DNA of 64,000 nt from Cladophialophora immunda (taxonomy: Eukaryota; Ascomycota; Eurotiomycetes; Chaetothyriales; Herpotrichiellaceae): NCBI RefSeq assembly GCF_000835495.1, contig NW_015622541.1, forward strand, positions 558,001 to 622,000. Reading direction: 5' to 3'. The notes beneath the pieces are model-generated. The model searched no databases. It was not told the DNA's origin and saw nothing but the letters and a program-made list of their open reading frames with translations. Numbering within the stretch: the stretch's first letter is position 1; every line of letters starts with the position of its first letter. This document shows, one piece after another, positions 1 to 10,107 of the stretch. A program made the position numbers and the translations under genes.

Positions 1-440
1 GGCAGGGAAGGGAGTTCGCACTCGCCCCATGCAGGTGCCTTGATACGGCTCGCCGAGTCTGTAGACTTGGTGCGAGTAGTTGTGGCCTTTGAAGAGGCTG
101 TGTCATTTGTACCACTCGAGTTGATCGATGTCACCGAGCCCCTCCTCTGCTCTTCAAGCGGGGGATTTCGACAGGGAAGAGGCGGAGGCTGTTTTCTCGC
201 CGGAGGTGGAGGAGCAGGTTGATTACTTGGTCTCGAGTCGGTAATTGAGCCGTTGACCTGTTCTGGCGGATTGTTGATGGTGTTTTGCTTGAATATAGCG
301 GGGCGCCTGGTAGGGACAGGAGGAGGAGGGTGAGACGAGGGCCGGGGCGGCTCTCCAGGTATGCGGCCAATATGGGCAGCATTCAATGCGGCGATACGCT
401 GTTGGAGCGTCAGAGTGACAAAAGAATGATCCTCACTCAT
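1..440 (-). CDS. Proline-rich N-terminus of a probable fungal SH3-domain protein (partial)
   Basis: The frame is open from an ATG at 440 to the left edge (146 codons seen; the rest lies outside the window). The N-terminus reads MSEDHSFVTLTLQQRIAALN, followed by a long stretch rich in Pro, Arg and Ser with repeated PPPP and PPR motifs, then the short motif APAWGECELPSLP. A short helix, polyproline tracts and then a WGECELP-type motif is a layout I associate with ascomycete SH3-containing, actin/endocytosis-related adaptors. The SH3 domain itself is not in the window, so the family call rests on this N-terminal pattern only. No intron is needed in the visible part. The next gene on the right is 1.5 kb away and on the other strand, so this gene probably has its own promoter in 441-1900. 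Confidence 0.5.
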   Translation of the reverse strand, partial: MSEDHSFVTLTLQQRIAALNAAHIGRIPGEPPRPSSHPPPPVPTRRPAIFKQNTINNPPEQVNGSITDSRPSNQPAPPPPARKQPPPLPCRNPPLEEQRRGSVTSINSSGTNDTASSKATTTRTKSTDSASRIKAPAWGECELPSL

Positions 441-1906
441 GGCTGACAATCAAGGGGGTTGTAGCCTGGAGTGGAGTGTAGGGAGGACAAGAGAATGTGG
501 TCGTCATGTCAGAATGGCCATGACTGAAAACGAGCGGAAAGTCAAGGTACGGACTGAGGATAAAAGTGAGAGCGACATGCGACACGAAGCACAAAGCACG
601 AAGCACGCGGCGTTGCGCAGGATGGCGGTTGGCTTGCGCCGAAAGGGGCGAGGGGGCTGAAACGGCACGTGATCTGCACATGATCTGCACGTGAGCGACC
701 ATTCAGCCTCGTCTCGGCGGGGCCTGGGGTGCTTGTGGGAAGTATCAGCAATGCCTGGTGGAAACATGAGATATTGAATGTCTGTTGTGACATGAACGAG
801 AAGGGTTTCCAGCAGCTCAGCTCAAAGTGTCTCTGAGAGGTACACTCCAAAGGATGCTCTCCAATTCAAGCCACCGGTGTGTGACAACTTGAAACCCGAA
901 GCGTGCCAAAACGTTGCAGCGAATCCTTCAGCCTTACCTTTCACATGAGCCAAGGTCAGAATCCGCCTCCAGATAGCTAACTGCTTTCATAGGGCCATCT
1001 TACCGGGGATCTCGCTGCTCATCTAGTCCAACTCATGGTGTCCACAAGCGCCATTCATTACGTCTCATTCAGCCTTGTCCTCTGCACAAGGCTGTGTCCC
1101 ATTCACCACACTGGGTCAGTCGATGGGATTGTGACAACAGCGAGCTGAATGAAGCAATGACTTTCCCGCTGGTCCGCTAACCACGTCCACAGAAGCCAGA
1201 TCGCCACGCGATTGCCTGGAAAGGGGCTACTTCCAATTCCCCCTTTTCAATGCCCAGAATGCATGCCGAGCCTCGTGTTCGTATTCCTGAAGGTTGTTCA
1301 GCTCCTGTGGGCGGACAAAGGAAAACGCACAGATCCCTTGACCCAGATTGAGTGTTCCAGCGTCAGCCCATTTCGAAATACAAGAGCACTGCTTCTTGAA
1401 AACAGGACACGAATCGCCCATGGACAACCAGGCGAAGAACATGGAGCTCACACTGCAGGGAAGCAAGGCGATAAACAACTTCGGGTGGGAACCACGGCTT
1501 ATATCCCTGTGGAATATTACAAGGCAACTGCTGGATACGTATGAATCTCCTGGACTTACACCCGGAGCTCTAGGGAGCTGAGGTTTAGCCGCACACAATT
1601 TCGTGTTCCCGACACACCTCTTCGTATTCCCCTACCCCGTCTTTTGTGTCACTCGAAATCTATGGCCAATGCTCAGCAGTCATCCTGGCACGGGCTCTGA
1701 ACCTTTGCAAGCGACGGAAGAGAATACAAGAAGCGGAAGTTTTCAGCCACGGCCACAGAGATCCAAGAGCCTTGGTGACCATCTACTATTTATTGGGGGC
1801 GCTCTCCTTTCTCGAGCACAGCTCCCACCAGAGTTTCTGGCAGTACCCACGCCTTGTACTCCCAGGACAGCGATACAGTAACTTGTCTATCACCCCATAG
1901 CTCACG
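441..1906. other. Divergent intergenic region, no gene recognised
   Basis: About 1.47 kb lies between the divergent starts of the SH3-type gene (440, minus) and the S1/P1 nuclease (1907, plus). The short open frames here have no recognisable domain. The only structured element noticed is the 11-bp tandem repeat with CACGTG cores at 666-693, listed separately. Confidence 0.6.
666..693. promoter_or_regulatory. Tandem CACGTG / CACATG E-box-like repeat
   Basis: Two perfect CACGTG palindromes (666-671 and 688-693) flank a CACATG (677-682). They are embedded in a tandem 11-bp direct repeat with unit GATCTGCACRT. CACGTG is the core site of fungal bHLH regulators. The element lies 226 bp upstream of the minus-strand start at 440. 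Function is inferred from the motif and position only. Confidence 0.35.
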
Positions 1907-3018
1907 ATGAAGTCCTCTCTTCTCATCCTGCTCTGTCTTGTGAGCAAAGCCTTCTCGTGGGGCGAGCTAGGACACCGCACCGTCGGATACCTCGCGCAGA
2001 TGTACTTCACGCCTAAGGCCGAGAGTCTGTTCAACGAACTCATCCACCCGACCGAGGCATTCGATATCTCCGACGGCGCCGTCTGGGCCGACAACTGGAG
2101 CACGCAGACCCGCATGCCCTGGTCAAAGCCATGGCACTTCATCGACGCCAAGGACAGCCCGCCCAAGAAATGCAAGGTCAACTTCAACGCCGACTGCGAC
2201 CCGGACAAGAGATGTGTCGTCGCGGCCATCACAAACATGGTGAGAGGCCCTTGCCAGGCCTTTTCTTGGTTCTGAGTGAATATTTCAAGCTGACACATGC
2301 GGCTTTTGTCTGGCGCCGCCGGACAAACCGACAGACCGCCCAAGTCAACAATCCCCGTCTGAAGCCGGCCGACCAGAGCAACGCGCTGAAATTCCTCCTG
2401 CACTTCCTCGGCGACATCACCCAGCCGCTGCACACGGAGCAGAAATGCCGCGGCGGCACGCGGCTGATGGTGCAGTGGGGCAAGGCGGGCTCCAAGAAGG
2501 AGGACCTGCACCAGGTCTGGGACAAGCTCATCATCCAGAAGCTGCGCGGGTACAAGAAGCCGCGCGAGAGCGACCCGGCCAACGAATACGACAAGCACCT
2601 CGCGGCGGACTGGGCGGCGGACCTCAAGGCGAAGCTCGACGACGGTCGCAGCATCGACGTCTCGGCTGGCGAGTGCACCGACATCGCCAGCGCCCAGAGG
2701 TGCGCGCTGGCCTGGGCGTCCGAGGCCAACGCCTTCATCTGCAGCTACGTGCTCAAGGACGTCGGGACCAATCTCGGCCCGGACCCCTGCGAGGAGTGCT
2801 GCGAGTGGGACTGGCGCGGGCCCGAGGACTTGTCCAAGGAGTACTACGAGGGCGCCGTGCCCATTGTCGAGGAACAGGTCGCCAAAGCCGGGTGGAGGCT
2901 CGGGCAGTGGATCAACGCCCTGGCGGAGCAGCGCGTGAACATGAAGAGGGCCGGCGTGGTGTTCGTTGGCGAGGAGACTGATGATGATCTAAAAGTGCAG
3001 CCAAAGCTGGAGATGTAG
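1907..3018 (+). CDS. Secreted S1/P1-type zinc nuclease
   Basis: Exons 1907-2239 and 2335-3018 encode 338 aa. An N-terminal signal peptide (MKSSLLILLCLVSKAFS) is followed directly by WGELGHR, so cleavage would leave the N-terminal Trp that ligates zinc in this family. Further zinc ligands are visible: Asp in the WADNW motif, His in WHFIDAKD, HFLGDITQPLHTE (His, Asp, His) and HQVWD (His, Asp). All nine expected metal ligands are therefore present and the enzyme should be active as a 3'-nucleotidase and single-strand nuclease acting outside the cell or in the secretory route. The intron starts GTGAGA and ends ACAG, and splicing restores the frame exactly at the usual break before the HFLGD helix. 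The C-terminal tail after about residue 300 is longer than in the classical enzymes and is weakly conserved. Confidence 0.92.
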
Positions 3019-3649
3019 TGCTGCGCAGGACGTGATAAGTAGGACTTGCTGTCCGCCCCGTGCCACCCATTGGTCTTGTTTGCAGACGGATTAATTGCTT
3101 GGTCCTGGAGCACAAACGATGCCTCTGAATTGTCACGTCTGAATCGCTGTGTAAGGGGCCCGTAATGAGGTCTCCCACAATAATGCAGTGCAGCTAGCTG
3201 CATGTATCGAACTAGTAAGGAAAAGCCATAACCATAGCTGGGTCGATGATGTTGTCTTCCAGCTATCTTGTCTTTGTCGTAAGAAAACAGAATACTCTGT
3301 TATGACGACAAGGCTGATGGCCCCTATTTTCACAGTGATGCCCATTCCAGGAACCCCAAACGGCGTCAATGTGGGGTCGATTGTTGTCTGACAGCCTCGA
3401 TGCTGTGGCATCTCCGCAAACATGTTTTGTCAGACTCCCGGCATTATTCTTTGCCCCACGCTCCACATCCGGAACGTTCAAGCCCAATTCAATCTGCCGA
3501 AGACATGGTGGAGTAAAAATCCCCTCGGGAGTCTCAGACTATCGCAGTACAGAGTACATTAACTCGACCACGTCTGCCTCCATGACCGAGCATCATCGCC
3601 TTAGAACAGTGGTCATATAAAAGCCATCTCATCGCTCTAACGACCCACG
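3019..3649. other. Intergenic region upstream of the NmrA-like gene
   Basis: This 631-bp region has no gene. It holds the 3' end of the nuclease transcript and the promoter of the gene starting at 3650, with a TATA box at 3616-3622. Confidence 0.6.
3616..3622 (+). promoter_or_regulatory. TATA box of the NmrA-like gene
   Basis: TATAAAA lies 28 bp before the ATG at 3650. This implies a very short 5' leader if it is used at the normal distance of about 30 bp. Confidence 0.45.
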
Positions 3650-4558
3650 ATGGCGTTCAAACGGATCTGCCTCATCGGCGCCTCGGGCAATCTCGGCAGC
3701 CTGATCCTCAAACACCTCCTGGCCTCCCCGCAAAACTTCCAGGTCACGGTGCTGTCACGCAATTCCTCCACCGCCAAATTCCCCGACGCGGTCACGGTCA
3801 TCCGCGTGGCCGACGACTACCCGGTCTCCGAGCTCACCGAGGCATTCAAGGACGTCGACGTGGTTGTGTCCGCGGTCTCCATGATGGGCATGCACGAACA
3901 GTACAAGTTCATCGAGGCCTGCCTCGCCGCCAAGGTGAAGCGGTATTTCCCCACCGAGTTCGGCCTGGACGACCTGCCGGACTGGCTGCTCCAGTTGCGG
4001 GAGATGTTCAAGATCAAGCACGACGTGCGCGATTACTTGATCTCCAAGGAAGACACGGGGCTCGAGTGGACGAGCATCTGCTGCAATGCCTTCTTCGAGA
4101 TGGGTGTCGCTTCCGGGTTTTTCCAGCTGGACTGGCAAACCAAAAAGGCCGTGTTGATCGACGGTGGCGAACCGAAATTCGTGGCCACGACCTTGGATAC
4201 CGTTGCTTTGGCGGTGGTCAGGGCGATCGAGAAGCCGGAAGTGTCCAAGAACCGGATCTTGCTGGTACAGGATTTCAGGACGAGCCAGAAGGAGATCTTG
4301 GACGCCGTCCAGCAGAAAGTGCCCGGTTGGCAGGTGGAGAATGTCGAATACGGATCTTGGTTGGAGAAGGGAAAGGAGCAGGTCAGGAGCGGCGATAACA
4401 GCGCCCTGCCCAAGTTGACCTTCGGCACGTTCGCACAGGGAAACCAGTACGAGGGAAGGCCGGAGTTCGGGAACCAGCTGCTGGACCTGCCGGCCAAATC
4501 TTTCTCGGAAGCCATGGGGATCTTCTGGAACGAATACGACAGTCGCCAGAAAGTTTAG
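3650..4558 (+). CDS. NmrA-like / isoflavone-reductase-like NAD(P)-binding oxidoreductase
   Basis: One uninterrupted frame encodes 302 aa. The N-terminus MAFKRICLIGASGNLGSLIL carries the glycine-rich dinucleotide motif (GASGNLG) of atypical short-chain dehydrogenases of the NmrA/PCBER/isoflavone reductase group. YFPTEFGLDD at about residue 105 is the family signature after beta-strand 4. A Lys in MFKIKHDVRDYLI sits where the catalytic or substrate-contact Lys of the reductases is found. Later segments (LDTVALAVVRAIEKPE) match the substrate-binding half. Fungal members act on diverse aromatic or small carbonyl substrates, or serve as redox sensors, so the substrate cannot be told. It stands alone between unrelated genes. 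Confidence 0.85.
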   Translation: MAFKRICLIGASGNLGSLILKHLLASPQNFQVTVLSRNSSTAKFPDAVTVIRVADDYPVSELTEAFKDVDVVVSAVSMMGMHEQYKFIEACLAAKVKRYFPTEFGLDDLPDWLLQLREMFKIKHDVRDYLISKEDTGLEWTSICCNAFFEMGVASGFFQLDWQTKKAVLIDGGEPKFVATTLDTVALAVVRAIEKPEVSKNRILLVQDFRTSQKEILDAVQQKVPGWQVENVEYGSWLEKGKEQVRSGDNSALPKLTFGTFAQGNQYEGRPEFGNQLLDLPAKSFSEAMGIFWNEYDSRQKV

Positions 4559-4734
4559 ACTGGATCGACGGTACGCGGTCCACGACAGTCAATGAGGCGG
4601 CGGCAGTCACTCTTAAGACAGGCTGCACTGTGGCACACAGGGTGACACAATGGCCTCCCAAAGAAACAGACCCCGTCTCGTGCTTCGATATCTCGAACTG
4701 ACAACACATTAGTGAATGTCGATCGGGCGCGCAG

Positions 4735-5860
4735 TCAGTTGAGGTGTTGGAAAAGGCCACAGTCGCAAGCCGGGCTGCGTCTTGACCACATCTTCCCACA
4801 CCGATAGCAGAAATCCGCGGAGCAAATGCATGTCATATGGTTGCACCCCTCCCTCCTTTGCACGAGATGTCCGCAAGCCGGACAGAATTTCCACTTCTCT
4901 TTCTCAATGAGCGCCTGCAGCGCCTTGTCACGCTTGCACAATCCACCGTGCTCCTTCCCCCTACAGCCCATACACACCCTCTTCTTGCAGAGAAGGCATT
5001 TGGCGTAGTCTTGCCTGACCATAGATGCCGGGATGTACGCAAGGCAGTCTTCCCACGGACAGTAGACTGGGTTTGCGGTGTGGACTTCTTGGAGCCAGAC
5101 CACCAAGATATCAAGGAAGTCTGCGTCCAGGCCGCCGCGTTCGCGGATTGCCCTGAGCGGAACGCTGTGGCCGCAGCACTTGAATTCGATTCTCGTCTTG
5201 AACATATTCTGTAGACCTTCTGCATTCGAATTAGCCCAAGTACTACTGGCCTGTAAGCCGCGCGAGGGACTCGCCGTGAAGGCATCCGAGACAGAATGAA
5301 TGCCGACATTTCAAACTGACGACGTCAACTCTGAAGAACGGGTCCATGCAGACAACACAGTCGACGACATCAAAGGGCGAATCCGCGATGACGCTTTGCT
5401 GGGCTCTTACATCCACCTTCGCCCTCGCTCGCGTCGCCAAGTCTTTGAGGATGACGGCTCTTCTCGCAGACTGCAGCTGAGACTCCTTTTCTGTGTCTTC
5501 AGATGGTGGGACATGCGCTTGCAGGGCTTTGTGCACCGTCTCGAATTCCTCGATGGCGTCGTACAGACAGACACTTTCCGGATAGTGCACCGCCTGGACG
5601 CACGCCCCCAGGTAGACGGCATTCTGCTGGACTTCTGGCTTCGTGCTCTCCACGAGGTTGTCGACGCCGAGGACCTGCGGACACGACCGAGGATAGTCGT
5701 CGAGGACGCGGAGCAGGAACGAGTAGTCGAGGCCGGGAAGCCGGACGGCCACCGTCGTGTGGTGCGCATCGGAAAAGGTTACGGCAATCCGACCCTCGCC
5801 ATAGATGGCGTTGAGGGCGTAAACCTCCTCAGCTAGTGAGGTGTTGTGGATCAACATCAT
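4735..5860 (-). CDS. RWD-RING-IBR-RING (RBR) E3 ubiquitin ligase
   Basis: Exons 5247-5860 and 4735-5191 (minus) encode about 356 aa. The N-terminal RWD domain starts SLAEEVYALNAIYGEG (residues about 5-115). RING1 begins CVVCMDPFF with CRHSFCLGC. The in-between-RING domain holds CPWEDC, CLLCKKRVCMGC and HGGLC. RING2 is FCPACGHLVQRREGCNHMTC, where the Cys before NHMTC is the acceptor of the RBR transthiolation mechanism. The protein should take ubiquitin from an E2 and pass it through that Cys to substrates. The 55-nt coding intron (5192-5246, GTAGTA...ACGAG) is my best frame-preserving solution, but its acceptor is unusual and falls inside RING1. Start chosen at 5860 because a TATA box at 5993-5998 and a GTATGT...AG intron at 5887-5932 place the upstream ATG (5977) in the 5' leader. 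Confidence 0.85.
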
Positions 5861-5886
5861 CACATCGTGAATGGATCTGCGATTGG

Positions 5887-5932
5887 CTTCAAGATGGTAA
5901 TGTGACCTCGTCAGTATCGAGGGAGGACATAC
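5887..5932 (-). other. Probable 5'-UTR intron of the RBR ligase gene
   Basis: A 46-nt segment with GTATGT donor, CTGAC branch-like sequence and TTGAAG acceptor. Splicing shifts the frame of the upstream ATG (5977) into a stop, so the intron fits an untranslated leader followed by translation from 5860 or 5857. Confidence 0.4.
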
Positions 5933-5992
5933 GAGACAGAGGCCGGGTTGACACCTCAACTCGTCAGTCAGTTGCATTGTATATAAACCCCA

Positions 5993-5998
5993 TTTATA
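5993..5998 (-). promoter_or_regulatory. TATA box of the RBR ligase gene
   Basis: TATAAA on the minus strand, about 135 bp upstream of the chosen start codon at 5860 and followed by TATATA nearer the gene. Confidence 0.35.
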
Positions 5999-6728
5999 GA
6001 CCTCGGGAGGATCCCTGGTTATGAGTCAGCAATATTCCCATGGCCACAACCACTGTCTTGGATGACTGACTGAGTGATTGGGGGCCAAATTTAAACGACT
6101 TGGTTGAATGAGTCACCACCAGCACGATGCCGGCAAGGGTGATTTTCGAGTCGACTAGATAAGAAGGGTTCAGACTATGTTCATACATGGATAATTGACT
6201 TATGGCCAGGATGCAGTCTCTTCAACAAGGCTGATAGTGGGAAGTGTGTTGAAACGCATTCAGGCAACTCTGCATTGGCATATGGATCCCGGCGGAGGAA
6301 GGTGGCGCAGTTGGGAATATTAACCCTTGTCTGTATGACCCTCAGTTACCCGCACGTCTTTACCGTTCGTCAGTGTGGTAAATTGTGTTTTCCAGACGGG
6401 AAAAGGGCGCGGCTATTGAACCGTACACACATAACCTCTTTCCTATTCAAGACTCAAAGGCCCTATACGGCGGAACCTCCAGGGAGGAAAGCAGTGCGCT
6501 GTTCTCTACCCCCTCTACACAGCCTAACATGACGCTCTCGCACAAACATCATCAACAACAACACAGCAGCAAAATCAAGCTTCAAGTCTGCCCCAGCACA
6601 CTGCGGGTCGAGAACAACTAGATTCCTTGGTCGGGGCGATAGATGGGACGAGGTAAGCCCAACCATGTCCCACGAGAAATGAGCGGCATCCCCCCTTGGA
6701 GGGAAAAGGTGAGAGCATACCAACCACC
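5999..6728. other. Intergenic region, no gene recognised
   Basis: About 730 bp between the promoter of the RBR gene and the 3' end of the permease gene. Short open frames show no domain. Confidence 0.55.
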
Positions 6729-8628
6729 CTAGAAGGTGACATAGGTGAGAGCGCGCTTGTGCCACGGCTGGGCGTAGTACTTGTCCAGGAAGGCGATGTC
6801 CTCGGGCGTCAAGGGTCGACGGCCCGACTGGATGTCGGCCTCGGCGGGGTTGACCCATTTGGTCTTGAAGGCGATCTTGTAGGCGAGGAAGACGACGATG
6901 AACAGCGGGACGCAGAGGAAGGTCTTGAAGAAGTTCTCCGCCGTGGTGGGCGCGTCGATGGGGAAGAGCGAGATGTAGAAGGTCGAGGCGAGGATGAGCA
7001 GGCTGCTGGTCAGGAGAAAGACGGAGCCCAGGGGCCACCACCGGTTCTTGTAGGCGTACTGCAGGCTCAGCGGGTTATCTCCCTGTGCTTTGAAGGCTTG
7101 GCGCATCTTGAAGTTGCTGATGGCGATAACGATGTAGGCGAGGAAATAGACCGTCGAGGAGACGGTGCTGAACCAGGTGAAGATAATGGCCCCCGTGGTG
7201 GAGCAGCTGTTCCAGGGAGAGTCAGCAATCAAAAACCATGGCGGGGTGCGGGCGGGAATTACTTGATGTAGGTGAAGATGGTAGCAATAACCATCCCCAC
7301 GCCAAGCGAGACATATGGTCGGCCTTTGCTGTCAATGCGTCCAAATGCCTTGGGGAACAGTCCCATGCGACCCATGGCCGTCGACATGCGCGAGCTGAGG
7401 TATAAGGATTCGGCGCCGATCGCGCAAAGGCCAATCATCATCACGGCGTTCATGATGTCGGGGAGGCCTTTGATCCCGGCATTGTCCATGGCAATGACGA
7501 ACGGAGAGGCCGCGACGTTGGAAGTCCCCAGCAGTCTGGGCTCGTTGTACGGGACGAGGATGGTGATGAAAATGATGGACGTGATGTAGAACAGAAAGAG
7601 ACGCGCGAGGAAATTGTTCATGGCGCGAGGAAGACTCCAGCGAGGCATCGCAGCCTCGCCATTGCTGATACTGTTCAGTTCCTGTCCACCACAGGCCCAG
7701 GACGCCAGCAAGAAACCTTGGGCAACTCCCTAGAGACTTGTTAGCCACTTGAAGAAAGCCAACTTTGAAGACCTTACCTTATAACCGTTGGGGAAGGCTG
7801 GGAGGCTGGTATAATTCTGAGCGTGATGCGTCGAGCCGGTTGGGCCAGCGCCAGCGATCATGGCGATACAGGTAAGAATGATGACGACCATCAGCACCAC
7901 TTTGATGGAGGAGGTGACAAACTCGAACTCGGCGAACCACTTGTTGGGCAAGAAGTGGATGCCAAACACGATGACAAGGTAGATGGTCATGCACGCAGCG
8001 GTAGGGACCGCGGTCGTCCAGTAGGAAAGAATCAGCTGGAAGACGGCTCCTTCAGAAGCGATGACCGAAATCCAGGCGAGCCATTCACAGAATCCTGGAG
8101 CAGCAGGTCAGGGGGGGTACAGGTCCATCTGCGCAGGACAGGTGAAACTTACCAATGGCGAACCCGCAAGCCGGATCGACAAAGCGAGCAGCGTGGTCGA
8201 TAAAAGCACCCGAGGTCGGGAAGATGATGCAGGCTTCAGACATCACGTCGATGGTGGCGTACGCCTGGGCGCAGACGGTGAGCCAGCCAATCCACATGCC
8301 GGTCCAGCTACCATAGCGAAGGGCCTAGATGCAAGATCAGTCGCCGAGCGGGCGTGAGGTGTTGGGAGTAGAGAAGACCAACCTTTCCCGAGCTGACGAA
8401 GAGACCCGAACCAATGCAGCCACCCAGGACAATCATTTGGATATGGCGGGATTTGAAAGCACGACGAAGTTCGCCCTTGTGCTCTGCAGCAGTCTCCCCG
8501 GGGTAGTCGAAGATTTCGCCCAACTCGGCCTCAGGAACGCCGCTTATGCTTGCGTCGACGATGTCGAGCTTGGAGTCGACCACCTCCATGGCCCCCTTTG
8601 AGGATGTGAATCTGCTTCGAGTGGACAT
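6729..8628 (-). CDS. Amino acid permease (yeast amino acid transporter family)
   Basis: Five exons (8383-8628, 8153-8324, 7778-8094, 7263-7729, 6729-7206) join in frame to 559 aa. The first membrane segment carries QMIVLGGCIGSGLFVSSGKA, the substrate-binding signature of fungal amino acid/polyamine/organocation permeases. About twelve hydrophobic segments follow, with a short cytosolic tail ending WHKRALTYVTF. The N-terminal 60 residues are hydrophilic and acidic, as expected for the cytosolic tail that controls endocytosis in this family. It imports amino acids by proton symport at the plasma membrane; specificity is not predictable from what I can see. Introns are short with GTAAGT-like donors; the last junction changes the codon AAG to AAC (Asn). 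Confidence 0.92.
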
Positions 8629-10107
8629 GGCTGGACTGGGAGCTAGGGTTGGCCCTGGCAGGAGAAAGGTATTGAGGATGCTGAAGTCGAGATGAAGGGA
8701 GGGATTAGAAGAGTTGGGCAATGGACCAATTTATGTCTTTTGACCGTCTCTCATCGACATCCGTGTAGAGGCAAGCAAGATACCGTTATCAATGGGAAAG
8801 CGAGCAAGGTTGAGTCGGGATCCATCCGTTTATCTCGGTTTGCTCTGTGGAAGAAATTGGCCTCGCGTCAAGTCGAGTCTGCGATATCATAGACACAGGA
8901 AAAAAGCCCGGGGTACATAGACATCAACACAACCTATCTAACTAACCTCTTGCGGAGCGGTGATAGAGAACCTCGATGGCCATGCGGTCGTCTGGTCGAG
9001 GCTTGATAGCGATAACCAAGGCCTCCGGACAGAGATCCAATGACTCTGGCTAGCTCTGGGGTTGTCCCACAGCAGTGGATTGCCATGTTGAGATCTCAAG
9101 CGCTGGCCAAGAGATGATTGTGACTGGATTGGGCAGTCAACGGCCGGTCCTGGGCCAGGCAGGGGTCTCGACATGACGCTACTGCAGTATACACCTTGAC
9201 GCCACGGCACGTGAAGGAAATTGAGGCAACTGACGCCAGAAGATATGTCCTTGCCTGAGCAGGCCGAGTCGGAGCGTGTTGCTGGCAATAGGTGGGGACG
9301 CAACGTCAGGGACGGAGTATTTCCCTAGGAGACCGCCAGCCATTAGTCGGGTGGAAAAGGATACGAGTACGGACAGACCAGTTGAATCGATGCATTGCAA
9401 GTCCACTGCCCTAGCTATATGGAAAAGGGAGCAGACCAATAGGGGCGCAGGTCTAGCGGCCGTTGAAGGCGGAGTAGTGCTGTGCGAGGTACTCCGTAGA
9501 TTGGGATCCTGCTATCTACTGCCGCTGAGAGTTGACACCGTCTACAGAACCAGCTGCTGGTCGGGGAAGTCCATGGCCACCACTTGCCTATGTGACTAGT
9601 CAGTGCAAATCCCTCGAGACGGCCATAGACATAGCTCTCTGGACCGTAAATGGCCACTTTGGCAGCCGTCGTCGCCGCCTGCAGTTCTACTGGCCGTCCT
9701 CTAGGGTCAAGTCTACCTCTGGGCATTACCCATTCGATCATGGACGGCCCTGTACTCCCAGTGTTAGAGGATCACATGTAGCTGAGTTCTGCTTGGCTAC
9801 GGTGATCCCCTCGCTGACCAACTACACTCTCCTCCCACCAGGACGTTATCAGGCTGAGGTTCCACTTCCGATAAGCCTCCTAGGCCGACTGCTGAGGGAT
9901 GGGGAAAGGAACCGTCGCGTGGAGCCAAGAAAGAGCATTGAGCAATAGGGCCGAGGACGAGCAACGGCAGACCTAAGGTCCGTCCATCAGTATAGCACAA
10001 ATGCATGTAGAATTCGGCGGGCTGCTTCTCTCCTCGACTCTTCTTCCTCCCCTCTTCACAGAACCCCGGATTCCAGGTCAAGTCGCTCGTTTCGATCGCC
10101 TTTCAAA
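8629..10107. other. Divergent intergenic region, no gene recognised
   Basis: About 1.48 kb between the starts of the permease (minus) and the FMN enzyme (plus). Several open frames of 60-140 codons exist, but none shows a domain or composition typical of the flanking genes. Confidence 0.55.

Noticed and set aside
1786..2598. A 270-codon minus-strand open frame across the nuclease gene
   Set aside because: It overlaps both exons and the intron of the S1/P1 nuclease, which has all metal ligands; the minus frame has no domain.
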